Source of the DNA: Oscheius onirici | Lineage: Eukaryota; Nematoda; Chromadorea; Rhabditida; Rhabditidae | Length of the DNA stretch: 64,000 nucleotides | Assembly: GCA_932521025.1 (NCBI GenBank) | Contig: OW051471.1 | Coordinates: 434,001-498,000, forward strand | Direction of reading: 5' to 3' | Part shown: in pieces, positions 35,401-49,400 of the stretch | Position numbering within the stretch: position 1 is the first letter of the stretch | Layout: each line of letters starts with the position of its first letter | Made by a program: the position numbers and the translations under genes | Notes under the pieces: model-generated | Database searches by the model: none | What the model saw: the letters and a program-made list of their open reading frames with translations, nothing else | Told to the model about the DNA's origin: nothing

Positions 35401-37090
35401 CCGTAAATATTCGAATAGAGGCACTGTGCCACTATTTTTCAGTACCCCTGTTTTGGTGCGCCACTATTCGAGAGTGTGCCACTAATTTTCAAACAATTTT
35501 TTTTAGTTTTTTTTCCAACCGAGAATCATACTTTTTTCGGGAAAGAAGAGAAAAGTAATACTTCTACATGGTCGCTAACAATCGAAATATTACTATTTCC
35601 TATAGAACTTTGTCGTCTTCGGTTACGTCCGTAGCTAGAGTTATACCGCAATGCTTGAAAACTTGATGATCAGCTCTACTGGAATGTGTTCCCAGGCTTT
35701 CTCTACCCACTTCAAGTAGAGTTCCATTGGGGGGGGGGGGCGTATGATTACCGCCTTTAGTAAATGCTTTCTTTCCGTCGACCATCCATTCATTGTAAAG
35801 CTCGCTGCTTTTTTTCTTTGAAAGGGACATTCCAATGGGTAAAGTAAAGTTTCTCCCTTTCAACGCCAGAGTTCCAAAGAATCTAGTTCCGAAGAACCTA
35901 CTGCGTGAGGGGTCATTCTGAGGAGCCAGATTGTGTGAGGCGTTTATGTTCCGAAGTTTCCCAACCTGTTCCACGGAACGCCTTTCAATGGGTATCGGGA
36001 AAACTTTTGAAACCGGATGACCGGGAGAAAGAGAACTCGTAAGACAGATCTCTCTACTACTAAAGCGCAATGGACTCTGTGTGTCTGTCTGTTTGTGGAG
36101 TTGTCCGTGTTCGCTGATCAGAAGAGAGCGGTAGACTCTCTGTCTAGTCTAAACGGTTCGAATACTGTGTCTAAACAATATCTGATTCAGTCCCCTGTCT
36201 CTTGATTATCTGAATCTGAATACTAGAACTACAAGTTTATTTGACGGAATCGAGGGGTATCATGTAGAAACCGTAGTTTCTTGGAATCCTTCGCCGCTCT
36301 CAGGTCACCACCACTGCCCAGTTTCTTCTCATCCAGCAGGTGACATCCTAACTAAGTAGCGAAGACATCTTCTTGATTGGGATTGTATTATTGTTCGGGT
36401 AGACGGCTGCTTGACTTGGTGGAATCACTGTAGAGACAAGCATCGCTGGTGGAGCCATGAAGGTTGACTTAACAATCCCGCTGTGTCGCAGTTTTGGGAT
36501 AGGAATCCTCTTATTTCCACATTAGATTCTGGCGTTGGCAGAATCACTGAGGAGCGCTTCGACTCTAGACTACCGACTCTAGAACTATCGACTCTGTATC
36601 TGTACTTTGTCTCTCTCCGGAACTGACTACCTTGACTCTGACTTTGACTTCTACAGGAACTCTTCCCCTTGTCTGTGTTTTGTTTCTGTGCTGATGATCT
36701 TTCAGTAATTTCTTGATTCAGTAATTTCTTGACCATCAAAGTCTGTGCACTTGGTAGTTGCTTGACTGGTTCTAGACTAGACTGGTAGACTGGTTCTGGA
36801 ACTTCCAATAATCTATACTGTACCGGATCTTGTTCTTCTCTTTCTAGAACTCAGAAGGGATCAGAAGAGAGCGGTTGACTGGGGGGATCAGAAGAGATTG
36901 GTTCAAATGAAGGAAAATAATAAGTGGAGAGAGAAAAATAATAACAAGACAGAAACCACAAAATATATGAAAAAGGAAGAAAAATCAAATTTGTACTGAA
37001 AAACGCGATTTTGTACTGCGCCACTATTTAAATTTCGGCTCTTTTGGGTGCGCCACTATTCGAGATGTGCCCCTATTCGAATATTTACGG
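35401..37090 (-). mobile_element. 1.7-kb pogo/Tigger-like DNA transposon, decayed
   Basis: Terminal inverted repeats CCGTAAATATTCGAATAG and its inverse are flanked by TA (35399-35400 and 37091-37092). The inner side of each end carries GCGCCACTATTCGAGA-type repeats. On the minus strand, 36070-35600 holds transposase-like sequence. A SINE-like head (36058) and other repeat pieces have accumulated inside. Confidence 0.75.
35600..35850 (-). pseudogene. pogo/Tigger-like transposase C-terminal remnant
   Basis: Three frames must be stitched: ELYNEWMVDGKKAFTKGGN, then ELYLKWVEKAWEHIPVELII, then FKHCGITLATDVTEDD. This order and wording match the C-terminus of pogo/Tigger-family transposases (W-x2-IP-x2-I-x-SF-x-x-CGI-x-x-A-DG-x-EDD). 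One frame change coincides with a G12 run (35729-35740). Inactive. Confidence 0.65.
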
Positions 37091-37254
37091 TACTCACTTT
37101 TTCATTTCCCACGAATTCTTACCTTCCCCTTCCTCTTCTTGGAGCCATTGTGGTACGACTTTCATTGTCACAAATGGCCCTGTACGTGGTCACATAAGCG
37201 ATAAGCCTTTCTGTTCACAGAAAGCCATCGATTCGGTTCCTAGCAAAAATCTAT

Positions 37255-37375
37255 AGTTTGAAGAGGGCGATACCGTAACCTTCTTTTCGAGACCCATTTC
37301 ATGCCAAAATTGGCTGAGACTCAGACTTTTTGAGTGGTGAATGGGTCTCGGAAAGAATAGAAAGATTACGGTAAC
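37255..37375. repeat. Palindromic CGAGACCC repeat
   Basis: Arms GAAGAGGGCGATACCGTAAC and its inverse with GGGTCTCG, just upstream of the first recognised EPS8 exon. Confidence 0.5.
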
Positions 37376-37465
37376 TTTTCTTCACCAAAAAATGGCGAGA
37401 AACGTGTATTTGGGCTCTTCTTTTCGAATAAAAATTGATGGTGGTCAAAATGATCAAATTTTCAG

Positions 37466-40400
37466 GCCTACGGCTCCTCCAGCTTCGGGCTACTTTTACT
37501 CGAGATCCGGAGCCCCATCACCGTCATATTCTCATCGCTCTTTTGCCGAGATGCCACAGCACAGATGTAAGTGTTTTTTATTAGTTTTTGGTGTCTCGAA
37601 AGAAACTGTTTTGAGGACAACAAGATAAGAAGAAGTTTTGGTAGTTTTGTCAACAGAAGAACGCACCTGGAGAGTAAATAGTTGCTGCTGTACGATTTTT
37701 TTTGAACGGCAGCGCTACTGTCCGACGTTTTCTAAATATGTAGTCTTTGGGGAAAATTGCAGCTTTTCCAAAGGAAAAGCCGTCGATTCCGCTCTTTTCC
37801 TAACAAAAGTTTATTGTTTGAAGAGGGCGTTACCTTAAAAAATTGGCTGTGAATTTTCGAATCTTTCGAATTCGAACCCGTACCCGAAAAATGATATTCA
37901 TGTTGAAATCGGCACACTATGAAAACATTCTTTTGTTAGCTATTTGGATTGCGTGAAAGCAAATTTTTCCGATCGAAGATCAGTTTTTTCTTTCTTTCAT
38001 TGACAGGAAGTTCTACTGTTTTGCTTCAAGAGAATGATATAACGCAATGAAGAAAGTCTATAGCAGTCCGTTGTCCCCTATGAAAGCAAAAAAAATATCC
38101 AAAAAGAGCTTTTTAATTGAAGAGTAGTATGTTTTACCAGATTTCTTTGTTTGCTTGGTTTGAATTTCAAATTTGTTCTGGAAATTCATTAGAACGAAAA
38201 ACAGTATGTAAAGCAAAGGTACCGCTAGGAAAGATACAAATTTCAGTTCAAATTGATCCTCTTCTCGTTCAGTTCGTCCTTCTTTCTGTTCAATGAAGGG
38301 AAAGAAGGACGAGCTGAACGCGAAGAAGGTCAAATTGAATTGAAGAAACGAATTCTTTTCAAAATTACGATACTGTAACATTCAAATTATGGACCACGCT
38401 GCGCACAAACAATAGTCGAAAATTGAGAGAACTTGCAGAAAAGGGCACTTTCTGAAATTTTTTCTGAAATTTATGTAGTAGAGTTAGTTTCTCCATTTGA
38501 TTCTGACTGAGACCCAGATAACTTTCCTTATAAACACTCCTGAAACATATAAAAAAAGTCGATTTCACCACTTTTTCACACAATTTGACCCCCTGAAATC
38601 AATAACTGGTTCAAAAAAAAAACTTTCCAGCATTCCCAAAAGTGTTCTACTAGTTTTTGATCTCCTCCATTTCTTGACAACCAAAAAAAGCTGTTTCTCC
38701 CCAAAATAACTCCAAACATTTTCAGCCCGCCGCTCAATGGAGCCGCCTCCGCCTCTTGACGACATGACTCCGAGCTACTATGTCGAGCATTTGGCCACTT
38801 TTGCCGTCGGCCGTCAATTTGGGCTCGTTTTTCCACAGGACGGCATTCGAAAACTTCGTCGCCTCGAGAAGAATTCGGCCATTTATGCTCAGCCGCTCGT
38901 TTTGCGCCTCAAGCCACAGGAATTGACTGTAGAAGACGAAAATGGCGATCTGGTCGAAAAATTCAATATGGAGCTGTTGGACAGTCCAACGCCGTACGTC
39001 AGCTCGGATCCAAGAGACATGTACAACAACATTTTGCTGTTTATTGTCAAGGACGACCCGAGGGACAGGAACTCGGCGAATCGGGTCACGGAGATGCACA
39101 TCTTCCAGGTAAGGGAGGTTTTTTGTTGGTGAAATATTGAAAACACACCAGAAAACACAAACAGGTTTTTGTCGCTCAGTCGTTGATAAGGTAGCCGTGA
39201 AGCATTTTCGACCTTCTTTGTTTTACATGTCCAGTAACGTTTTTTGGCAAATAGAAAGCGACAGCCGTCAAAGACGGTTGGTTTTACACATTTTCATACA
39301 CTTGATTGACCACCGAACGCGATTCTATGCAGTTCTTTTACTCATACATTCGGTAAAACAAGAAAACTGTAAAATTGAGAGGAGAAAATGTTGGAAAACT
39401 GCAAAGGTTTCACAATTGAGACCAAGGGTTCACCATTGAGCAGCTTTCCGTTGCAAAAATCTTGCAACTTTGAAAAGCTTTTTATGCTTCACAGTTCCCG
39501 TACGATATTCATAGGAAAAACGGTACGCAGCCGATTTTTACTCAACATTATTATTTTCAAGACATAATTCACGTGAATTTCCAATCCCAAGTGTCTTGCT
39601 TCGTGCTCAATTCCCACGTCCTGTCCTTTCTTATCAGTTCAGGAATTTGTTCCTCTCTCCTCTCTGTAGTTGTAACACTCCCAGTCTCTCGTACTCTCTC
39701 CGCTTATCTTTTGGTCTTTAGAGCCATGCCTAGAGAGCTGATAGCAGCTGACAAGTTAATCTGCGGATTGTGGGGACGGATGGTACCAGGATCAGAATAC
39801 AGTTTTTTGGGTAAAAAACTATTGAGATTTCAAAGAAAACACCTATGTCAGTGAAAAAAAAAGCAGTTATTAGAGAATATGTGTTGCTTTACTGAAGCCA
39901 AACAAAAAAGTGAAAAATGAACCACATTTAGACATATAGCTCCTGCCAAATGGCCATATTACGTACTTTTAGTTACGTAAAATTGCGTACTAAAAACTTG
40001 GGATATTGCGTTCAAATCGGTGCTCCAGCCCATACGCAATTTGGCGTCAAATAAATGTACGTAACGTGAAGATTTGGCACGAGCTACAGTCTGTTCAAAA
40101 TGTAGAGAGCATTTTTTGAATTGGCCTGCGCTTTTTCACTGGCTGAGTATCCAACATTTACATGCTGCAACGTGCTACGCAGCTAAATTCCCGCCAATTT
40201 GATTTGAAAATTGTTCAAAGAAGAGCGCGGGCCAATTCAAAAAATGTTCTCCACATTTTGAAAAGACTATATAGACGGAAAATAAAAAAGCTCTTGCTCC
40301 TTGATATTTTGGAATGTTTCCTTTTTTTGTATTTGAAAAACGACTAGAATGCGTTCCTGGTGACTATCCGGTTATGAGTAAAGAGTGTAGAAGCACCACC

Positions 40401-43400
40401 CCCTTTAGAATACGCAATTACGTATTCACTTTTTTCAGGGTGAAGACGACATTTTTCAGCTTTTCGATGCTTCGTAATGTTGTAGAGGACGTCAGGGGTT
40501 ACAACTTTGCAGAACATCAAAAAGCTGAAAAAAACCGTCTTGACCCCACAAAGGCTTCTAATAGAATATATTACTTGATGAAAATAACCTTTTTTCAGTG
40601 TAATCGTGTAGCCGCAACGGACGTAGCTGCTGACATCAAAGCCTATATGGACAAGCACTACAATGCCGTCAAGAATGGCCGGAGGACGGCAGGAGCTCCC
40701 GGTTCTATTCATGGACACGGTAAGTTAGACACTTTTTATCTTTTTTTTTAACTTATCGTAAGGTGAAAATGCGGGACCGTCGGGAACAACGACTTGTTCG
40801 CATACTTGGGCATAGAGCCAAAGGCGCAAACTTGATGCCTTTCTCTCTTCTTTGTACGACTCGACTTGAATTACTTATCGGCAAATTGCCAACAAAAAAT
40901 TACATTTAATTTCGCGGAAAATGGTGACACGCCATATGCGCCAGCAAAACCACTTTTTTGCCCTTTTCTCCTAAATTAATCGATCTTTTTATTTCCAACA
41001 TTTGCCAAGATATAGTAAATACTATGGGAAACAACTTGGAAACAAGAAATAAGAAAAGTAATTGAGAAAAAATTGCAGCACCAGGTTTGCGTCTTTGGCT
41101 CAAAGCCCAAGTATATCATTTGAAACTCTAGCGCCAGTACTGAATTGTTATACCATTACCGTGAAACACAATAATTGTGGTCATTGCCGCTCATCATCAA
41201 TAGTAATGATTCTCTGAGCAGTTTTTCTTTTATCCGAATGACAAAACCATAAAAAAAATTAATAATTTAGGCATGCCGCAGTACCCGATCGACGACGCCA
41301 GTATCAGTAGTGACAGCTCGGAACTCTTCGAGAAGGAAGTCAATACGTTGAACAGATGTTTTGACGATATTGAAGGCTTTGTGGGCAGAATCCAGTCAGC
41401 TGCCTTTGCTCAGAAGGAAATGGAACAACAGGTAACTTTTACTTTTTTTTCTGAATCAAAACGTATTTTTTTAACTTTTTGATGTTCTGGAAAGTTGTAG
41501 AGCAGATCAAGAGCTACAACTTTCTAGAACATGAAAAAAGTGAAAAGTCCGTTCTTGGATGTGAAAAAATGGCTGGAAACTATGTAGGAGAAGCAATAAC
41601 GATCTTTGCCACTATCGTTGCTTTCGTGGTACTTTTGAAAAAAAAAATTGATGGCGAAAGAATCTCTAAAAACCCGTTTCTAGGTTTTCAAATTCGGATT
41701 TTTTGTCAGAATGTGGTTCATGTTAGTTTCTGGATCAATCTTCCCTTACACCGTTCCCCTGAAACAAAAAAAGTAGCAATATGGCAAAAGAGAAGGAACA
41801 AGTTGACGTTTTTCTTCTAGCCAGTCTTTTTTGAATTTCTGCGTCTTTTCTCTTTCAAAGATTACAAAAAAATTATATTTCTACTGCCGCTGAGGTCTCA
41901 GAATAATTCTTGGAGTAGTCATTTTCTATATAAGATCTCTGAAACTAAAGCAGTTTTCAAGCTGTCCCGATCGAGTTACTGGCATTTCCAGGTTTTGTAG
42001 ATTGGTAGTTTTTAACAGTTTTTCATAGCGAAAAAAAACGGATAAAACAATGTCTTCTCACAATTAGTTTGTAATCATGTGTCTCTGCATGGGGCGCTAA
42101 CTAAGCAGCTTCTGCTCCTCGTTGTACCTATGACGTAGACTTCAAACAATAGAAAAGAGGTGAAGCTGAAACGTCAATGGCTCATGAGATGAAAACTTAC
42201 AGAATTTTTTTTTGTTACCAACAGACTCAGACATATTAGTTTCCGAGGTCAACATTTCCTTTCATAGCGCATTTGAAACAAGCAGAAATCTAAATCTCGA
42301 TCTCAGTTATCCTCCTCTCATTTGTGCTACTTAGACATGGCTGACGGGCGGGGGCGGGCTTGGGCCTCAAAGTTGAGGCCCGACCCGGGCTTGAAAAGCT
42401 CAGCCCGCGGGAAAATTTTGAAAAAAGAGGTGTTTTTGCATTTTTTTTCGTCATATTTAGTAAAAAAAAGTTCAGCAAAATATAACAAAATTATTATTCT
42501 TTGATTTAGTTATAAAATGCGCTAAAATGCACTATAATATGACCATCTTCATTTTCGGTCCGCTCCCGGTCCGACGGCCAAGTCTAGGGACCAGGCCGAG
42601 GCTGCCCGGGCCTGGAATCTCCGACCCGGAGCCATGTCTAGTGCTATTCTTGAAGCCAAAAATTAATTGTTCAAATCAGGCTTTTTTTCAGATTATTTTT
42701 TCAGCTCCAAAAGCTTGAAAACCGCTCAAAAATGTATTATTTTCTCCATTTTCAGGCTCACCGCTACCGCACAGCTCAGCGCAGCAAGGACAAGGGACGC
42801 ATGAGTCACCCCGACTCGAATGGCATTCTAGCCATGAGGGCTCAACTACCTCTGGAAAATGAATATGTGGACGTTTTGAGAAAATTCAAGCTCTCTTTCA
42901 ATCTCCTGGCCAAGCTCAAAAGTCACATTCATGAGCCGAATGCTCCAGAACTGCTTCATGTCCTCTTCACACCTTCTCTGGACCTCATTCTCCAGTCGTG
43001 CCATTGGGGTCTCGGGAGGAATATCGCTCCGCAGGTTGGTTTTTAGTTATCGAACCGCTATGGAAACGTAGTCTTTCTTTATGGATTTTTTATAAGTCTT
43101 TGGTGAAAAAATTCAATTTACCCTTTCAGTTCAAATTTTTGGCCTGAATGTTCATAGTTTGTATTTTTAGCTCTTTTACACTAGCGTTCACGTTTTCAGA
43201 GTGTTATTATAGAATTCAGCGCATAAAACAACCCCTAAAACGTAAAAAGTACTCGAAAATACCTTGAATTTTCACGTTCTAGAGGTTGTTTTACGCCCTG
43301 AATTCGATAATAATACTCAGAAAACGTGAAAGATGGTGAAAAAGGGCTCAAAAGTACAAGCTATTCAGGTGCTTGGCTTTTGAATTGAGGGACTTACCTG

Positions 43401-46400
43401 CTCCAGTATTACCAGCCGTTTCTACAGGCTATTGCAGAAATCACAACTTCTTTGTCTATTTAATCATTGTGAAACACACATTTTTCAGGTTGTTGCCCCA
43501 CTGCTCTCCCTGGAAGCCCGTGAACTGCTACAAAACTGCCTGAGAAGCAAAGAATCCGACATTTGGATGAGTTTGGGAGAGGCATGGAGGACACCGCCGT
43601 AAGTAATTTTCTATAACATTTTTGATCCTAAAAACAAAAACTCTTGCCTTGAGCTTATATATTAGGCCACCAAATAAGTATTTAAAAACCGCTCATGACT
43701 TTCTTCAAACTCAATGAAATCGGGAAAACTCGGTTCCAAAATGTAAGTCTACTCTAGGCCGAATTAATAGGCTATATCATAGACCTGGATATCTTACCTT
43801 CTGAGAACAGTGAACGGTTTAAGTCTCGATCAAAACACAGTTTTGCCCATAACTCTTCAGGGTTGCATCCTACAAAAAAGTTGTCAACTACAATAATTAC
43901 CGCCTCAGAAAGACGAGTATTATACTTTTTTGAAAAACGATTTTCGCCTTTGGGAAGCTTCAAAGCTTGTGAAACTTGCATCAAAAAACTCCTCAATCCA
44001 TTTTTTGGCTACGATGAAATGGATTTCTTGGCATTGGAAAATACAGTTTTTTGCTTGTTATAACAATTGAGCGAAACCTACTAGTTTTGAAAAATACGGT
44101 ACTCTCAAACTGGAAAAAATTCAGTGAGGACTGGCCTAACGCCCTGCCACCACCCTACAGACCTGTCTTTTCTGATGGATTTGCTCCCTACGGCTATCCG
44201 GATCAGATGAACCATGGCCGGAATCATCCGGCTCCTCTTCACAGGGGAGAGAGTGCTCCACCGGCTCAGTACAGACAGCCGCCGCAGAGGGAGAGGAGCA
44301 TCGATACGGTAAGAGACTTAGAGTCAGGGACAGGGACAGCACGTTTTCCTCTGTTTGTCCATGAAAGTGTCGTGAAATTTTTCCCTTTTTCTATTCCTTC
44401 TGTTTCTCAGGCCCCGAACACCCCGCTTGCCTCTCGTTCCCGCCATCCTCCTTCAGCTCGACCTCAACGCAACATGAGCGTCGACAATGTAAGTATGATT
44501 TGTTCACCTTTTTATGGGGTTGTGGAGCATGCAGGTCTTTTTGGCACCGCGACGAAATAGAACTGTTTTTTATAGAACTGTCACGAAATAGAACTTGTCG
44601 CGAAATAGAATTGTAATTAATTAGAACTGTAAAAGAATAGAACTGTTACGAAATAGAACTGGAAAAGTTCTTTGACAAGTTTTACTTTATATTCTACAAC
44701 TTGGTTCTATTTCATGACAGTTCTATTAAAAACCGTTCTATTTCGTTGCGGTGCCGGTCTTTTTTCCCTCAGTTTTCAACCAAAAGTTTCGAGAGAAAAT
44801 TTTCCTAATTTCGCTCCTTTCAGCTCGACTTGGACCGTCTTTCTCTAGAACGTGAGCGGATGGATTTTGAACGTGCCAAGATGGTCGAACGGGAGAGGCG
44901 ACTCCTAGACGAGGAGAGACGTCTCCGCGAGGAAAGAGCGCGTGTCGAGGCTGAGAGAACCCTGCTGAAGCATGAAACTTCCAGCATCCAAAATGGACGG
45001 GACGACCGTCATGAGGAGAGACGGGAGGAGCGGAGACGGCCGACCTATGAGGCTCCTCCGAGCTCTCAGCCTTCGCCAGCTCCGGCTAGAGCACCAGCTC
45101 CGGCAGCCAGGCCAAATTTACCCGATTTGGATGCACAGTCACCGAGACAGAGGGCGTTTGTTGACGACATCGTCAGTCGGGGAGGCAAATTGGTCTACGC
45201 CACATTTGACAGAATTGCCCAGAACCCGAAAGAACTGACTGTCAGTAGGGGAGAGTACCTGGAGGTGGGTCTTTTTTGGAGAGTTTTTGAACTACAGAGG
45301 ATTTTTGAACTGTAGAAAACTGATATTCAACCGAAAAAGCCTGATGACTAGTTCCGTCAAAACGCAGTAATATGAGGTTCTAGTGAAACAGTTGGTATCA
45401 TTAAAAATTAGAATTTTTGGATTGAAAATACTGAAAATTAAACCTCAATGGGGTTCAATGAGGGTCTATGGATAAAACTTTAGTGAGCTCCACTAAGAAG
45501 TATATTTTTCTCAGGAAATAACCTACTGTCGCACTAACTTCATATACAAAACCAGCGTTTTTTGGCAAAACATTTTTAGAAAATTGAATTGTTCCAACAA
45601 ACTCGGACCGAGCAGTAATCAACTAAAATCGAACCATCTTTATACGTACCTTGTGCAACAATTGGAATTCTTTTTTTTTTGGAATTCCATCTGAAACAAG
45701 AAAATTGTTTATCTTTACCTCGAAAACATAACTAGGCGATCAATTGCAAAATCGAGTCATATACACACGTATTTTGTGAAACATTTTCAAAAAACTTTGG
45801 AGGTTAGGTAAAAGAAAAAGTTTAGTTTTCTACCTGAAACGCCGTGATGATCGAATACATCTATTTTAAATTGCTCCCAAGTCTCTGTGTGTTTGTGTGT
45901 GTCTGAAGCTCTAATTGAGGATAAGGAGGGGGAGCTTTGTGCGCAAATTAGTTTTCAACAAGTCACGACAGGAAAAGCAAGTGCGCGAAGTGCTCTTACT
46001 ACTTTGGTAGTTTCTTTGGAGGGACAGGGGGTGACTGGAACGGAGTGACATGGGAAGAAGGGAAGGGACAGTAGGACTGAGACTCACTAAAGCTAGAAAC
46101 TGACCGGGCGATCCGTTCAGGTCCTACATTTTGAAATTAGGCTTGAGAGGGAGCGGGTTCAAATACAATTTCAGTAGCTTCTTTGGAGGGTCAGGGAGAG
46201 TGACTGGAGGAGAGTAACAAAGGAGGAATGAAAGGGTAACCACGACTAGAGCTCCGTGACAGAGCGAAGCCAGGAATTTTTACATTAGCCCTGGAAGGGC
46301 GTTGCCAACCTTGTTCTAGAAAAACTGGATACGTTAGGTATGAAACATTACATTTACACTTTGCTGAAATGTTCGGCATGGCGTTTTTTTACAGGTTGGT

Positions 46401-49400
46401 TGTTGAAAAGTATAAAATTGGTATTTTTGAACTAAAAAGTCGTCACTTCATCAACGACAGTACTGAACAATCGCTATATGGTGCTCTTGAAACAATTAAT
46501 ATTTTTGAACGTTTCCAACTTGAGTTGTGCAAGTTTCAGTACTTGGAGGCTGTTTGGATGTTTCTTTGGATGATTTCCAAAAAAATGTGTCCAAAACCTG
46601 GAAAAAGACGTTTTATCTGACTCTCAGGTCTTGATTATTTTGGCAAATTGAAAAGGTTTCTTTTTGCTTCGTCACAAAGATATTCGTTCAAGTCTGATTA
46701 CATTTTTACGAAGCTAAAAATGCCATCAATTTTCAGGTTCTGGAAGATTCGAAAAACTGGTGGGAATGTCGCAATGTGCACCAGCGGGTCGGCTACGTCC
46801 CACACACCATTTTGAGTGTCGTTCCGACTCCGGATAGTCGCGACATTTACGGACAGCCGGTACGTTTTTGCTTATTTGTGTTCTCGCGCTATGTTTACAA
46901 GGACTCCTCGTAAGCTCTGAAGATAAATATGACGGGGTCATCTCGGTCAAGAGTACCTGGGACAAGATTATATAGAGCCCTTGATGAGAGGAGTACATCT
47001 TGGGCAGGGACCAACTGTTACTGAAGTGAGCAATTACTACGATCGCATTTCTTGTGACGTTCGACAAAAAAAAGAATACATGCTCTTGGTCCCCAATGAA
47101 AGCCCAAAAATAAAAAAAGGGAGCCATTTGCAACTGAAAAAAGTGCGAAAGATGTTATTGTTCTTGAAAAATTGAGAAAAAACGTGGAAATTTTTCATTT
47201 TTCCTCTGGAACGAAACGAAAAATTGTTCGTGAAAGTGTGAAAAGTAGACTGCAGATCTCGAGTCTAGAAAGTGCCGTTTATTGCGCTAGAAGGAAAAAA
47301 TTGCTCCAAAGGACTTTTACGTATTTTTTGAAAGCAAAACAACGACGTATGATTGAAGATTCACGAATTGCACAGGTATTCGGCTAAAGCTTGAAACAAA
47401 AGAAACTTCCAGATTCGAGACAATTTACCTCTTGAACGAAACAAAGAAGTTTATAAAATTACTTTTCTTAGTTTGAAATGTGTCTTTACCGTGTTAGAGG
47501 GGGGAAACTTGTTCAATGTCACTGTAGAGGAAATCTTGATCTGAAATACTTGGAATTACCATCAAAAATCTTTTTATTGAAAATCACTGTACAGCACAGC
47601 ATATACCTAACAACACTGACATTGTGTGTGAACGTGTGAACATGGGAAATCAGGAAAATGCGTGGCGGGACCCACGGCAAATTTCATTCTTGGGTTTTTC
47701 TCGTTCAACACTTATTTTATCACTTTCTACTTGTTTCTAATTTTTTATACGTGTTTCGTTTTCTTGTCAAAAATTACCCCTAAAATGAGTGGTGGGACGC
47801 TAAAAATGGTGGAAAATGACGGAAATAGGTGAAAATAATGTTTTCTGACCTGAATGGGCTTTTTGGCCTATTTCGGTCAATTTTCCACCAATTTTAGCGT
47901 TCCACCACTCATTTTAGGGGTAATTTTTACAAGAAATCGATTAGAAACAAGAAAAAATCGAAAAAATAAGTGTAGAACGAGAAAAACTCAAGAATGAAAT
48001 CTGCCGTGGGTTCCGCCACGCAGTTGGCCTATTTCTCCTGAACGACTAGACGGCCATGATGTCAGTGTCCCTTTAATTGAGATTTGCTGCAATCGTTTCC
48101 TTATATGCTAACCGTGAAGTAAAAAAATAGCGAAAAATCAAATAACCCAATGCACTTGGTACAAGTTTGAAGAAACAACTTTTAAGTTTCAGAAAAATAT
48201 AATAAGTTTTTGATGAACCGTAGGTACCGGGTCATAGGGGTTGGGGTAGCCACACTGATTTCCAATAGAAAAATTCGAACTCCCTCCTTCGGGAGGTGTT
48301 GGAGGAAAGTGCGGTAGCCATTGACTCTGGTGATTCGCAGATCGGGCTAGAATGAGCTTAGCGAAGTAGGCCACGGATGGTCTGACATAAAACAGGAGTT
48401 TGGTGAGGATTCTGGCCTGACTTTTTTGTGAGGTGTGAACTCCTTTTTGTGTCAGGAAACTGATCCATGAGAAACGTATACAACCCTCAAAATCTTTTAG
48501 ATGCGAGACCGTCACCTGGCTCCGGCTCCCCAGCACCAACAAATGAACGGTCACCACCACGCCTCGTCCTCCGACAGAGCCCTGTCTCCGAAAGGTATGC
48601 TGCCAGAAGATGCGCCCTCTTACGTGAAGGAACGGCAGGGAAAACGCGGCGAATTCCGCTACTTCTAAATTTTTTTCGTACATTTTTTAGTGCACGCTAA
48701 CCTATAAAAACTAACACAGAGAGCAGTTCATCAGTACTAACCGCATGTCATTTTCAGTTCTTTTTTATGTTTTGCCACGTAAATATATTTAAAATTGTGA
48801 TATTTCCCGTCTCAGGGGCATGACAGCCCACAAAGTCATATCCTCTTGTCTCCCTTTGTATACTGTAAGTTATTTTTCTGCACATACTGTAGGATTTTAG
48901 GATAAGTAGAGCACAGTCTGAACCCCTTCAAAGCCAGTTTTCGTAATTGCGTAACAAAACATGAAATTTCTCATTTTGACTTTTTCACGTTCAAAATTCC
49001 ATTTTTTAGCTTTTTGATGTCCTGCAATCTTGTAGCCCCGATTAAAAGCTACAACTTTCCAGAACACCAAAAAGCTGAAAAATGTCATGTTGGGCGCCAA
49101 AACGTGGCTTTGAATATGCTTTACTATTCTAGATTTCTACAGAAACTTTCTCTCCATTTCTTTTTCCAAAAAGAATGGGTTGTGGAAATTTGAGGCTATA
49201 AATATCTTTTTTTCACTCAAAATTTTCTTCACCCCTCTTATTCTAAAAACACGACAACACGAACTAACTTCTCCTAATATTGCACCGCAAACTTTTGCAC
49301 TTTCCCAATGACCGAGCTCAATTTTTTCCCTCTCTCTCTTTGTCTGTCCAGTGCCTTCGTTTCCTCCACAAGCCCCCACAGTCTCAGCAAACCCATATTC

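Larger units (their letters stand above)
39109..42755. other. EPS8 introns 2-4: repeat content
   Basis: Holds CTACAACTTTGCAGAAC-type palindromes (40405-40590, 41450-41545), a TACTTGGGC-ended element (40802-41114) and a hAT-like element (42332-42639). The remainder is AT-rich with no exon signal beyond those in the EPS8 model. Confidence 0.5.

Noticed and set aside
35600-36070. Intact 156-codon host gene
   Set aside because: Only its C-terminal part matches a transposase, with frame changes, and it lies within TA-flanked inverted repeats.
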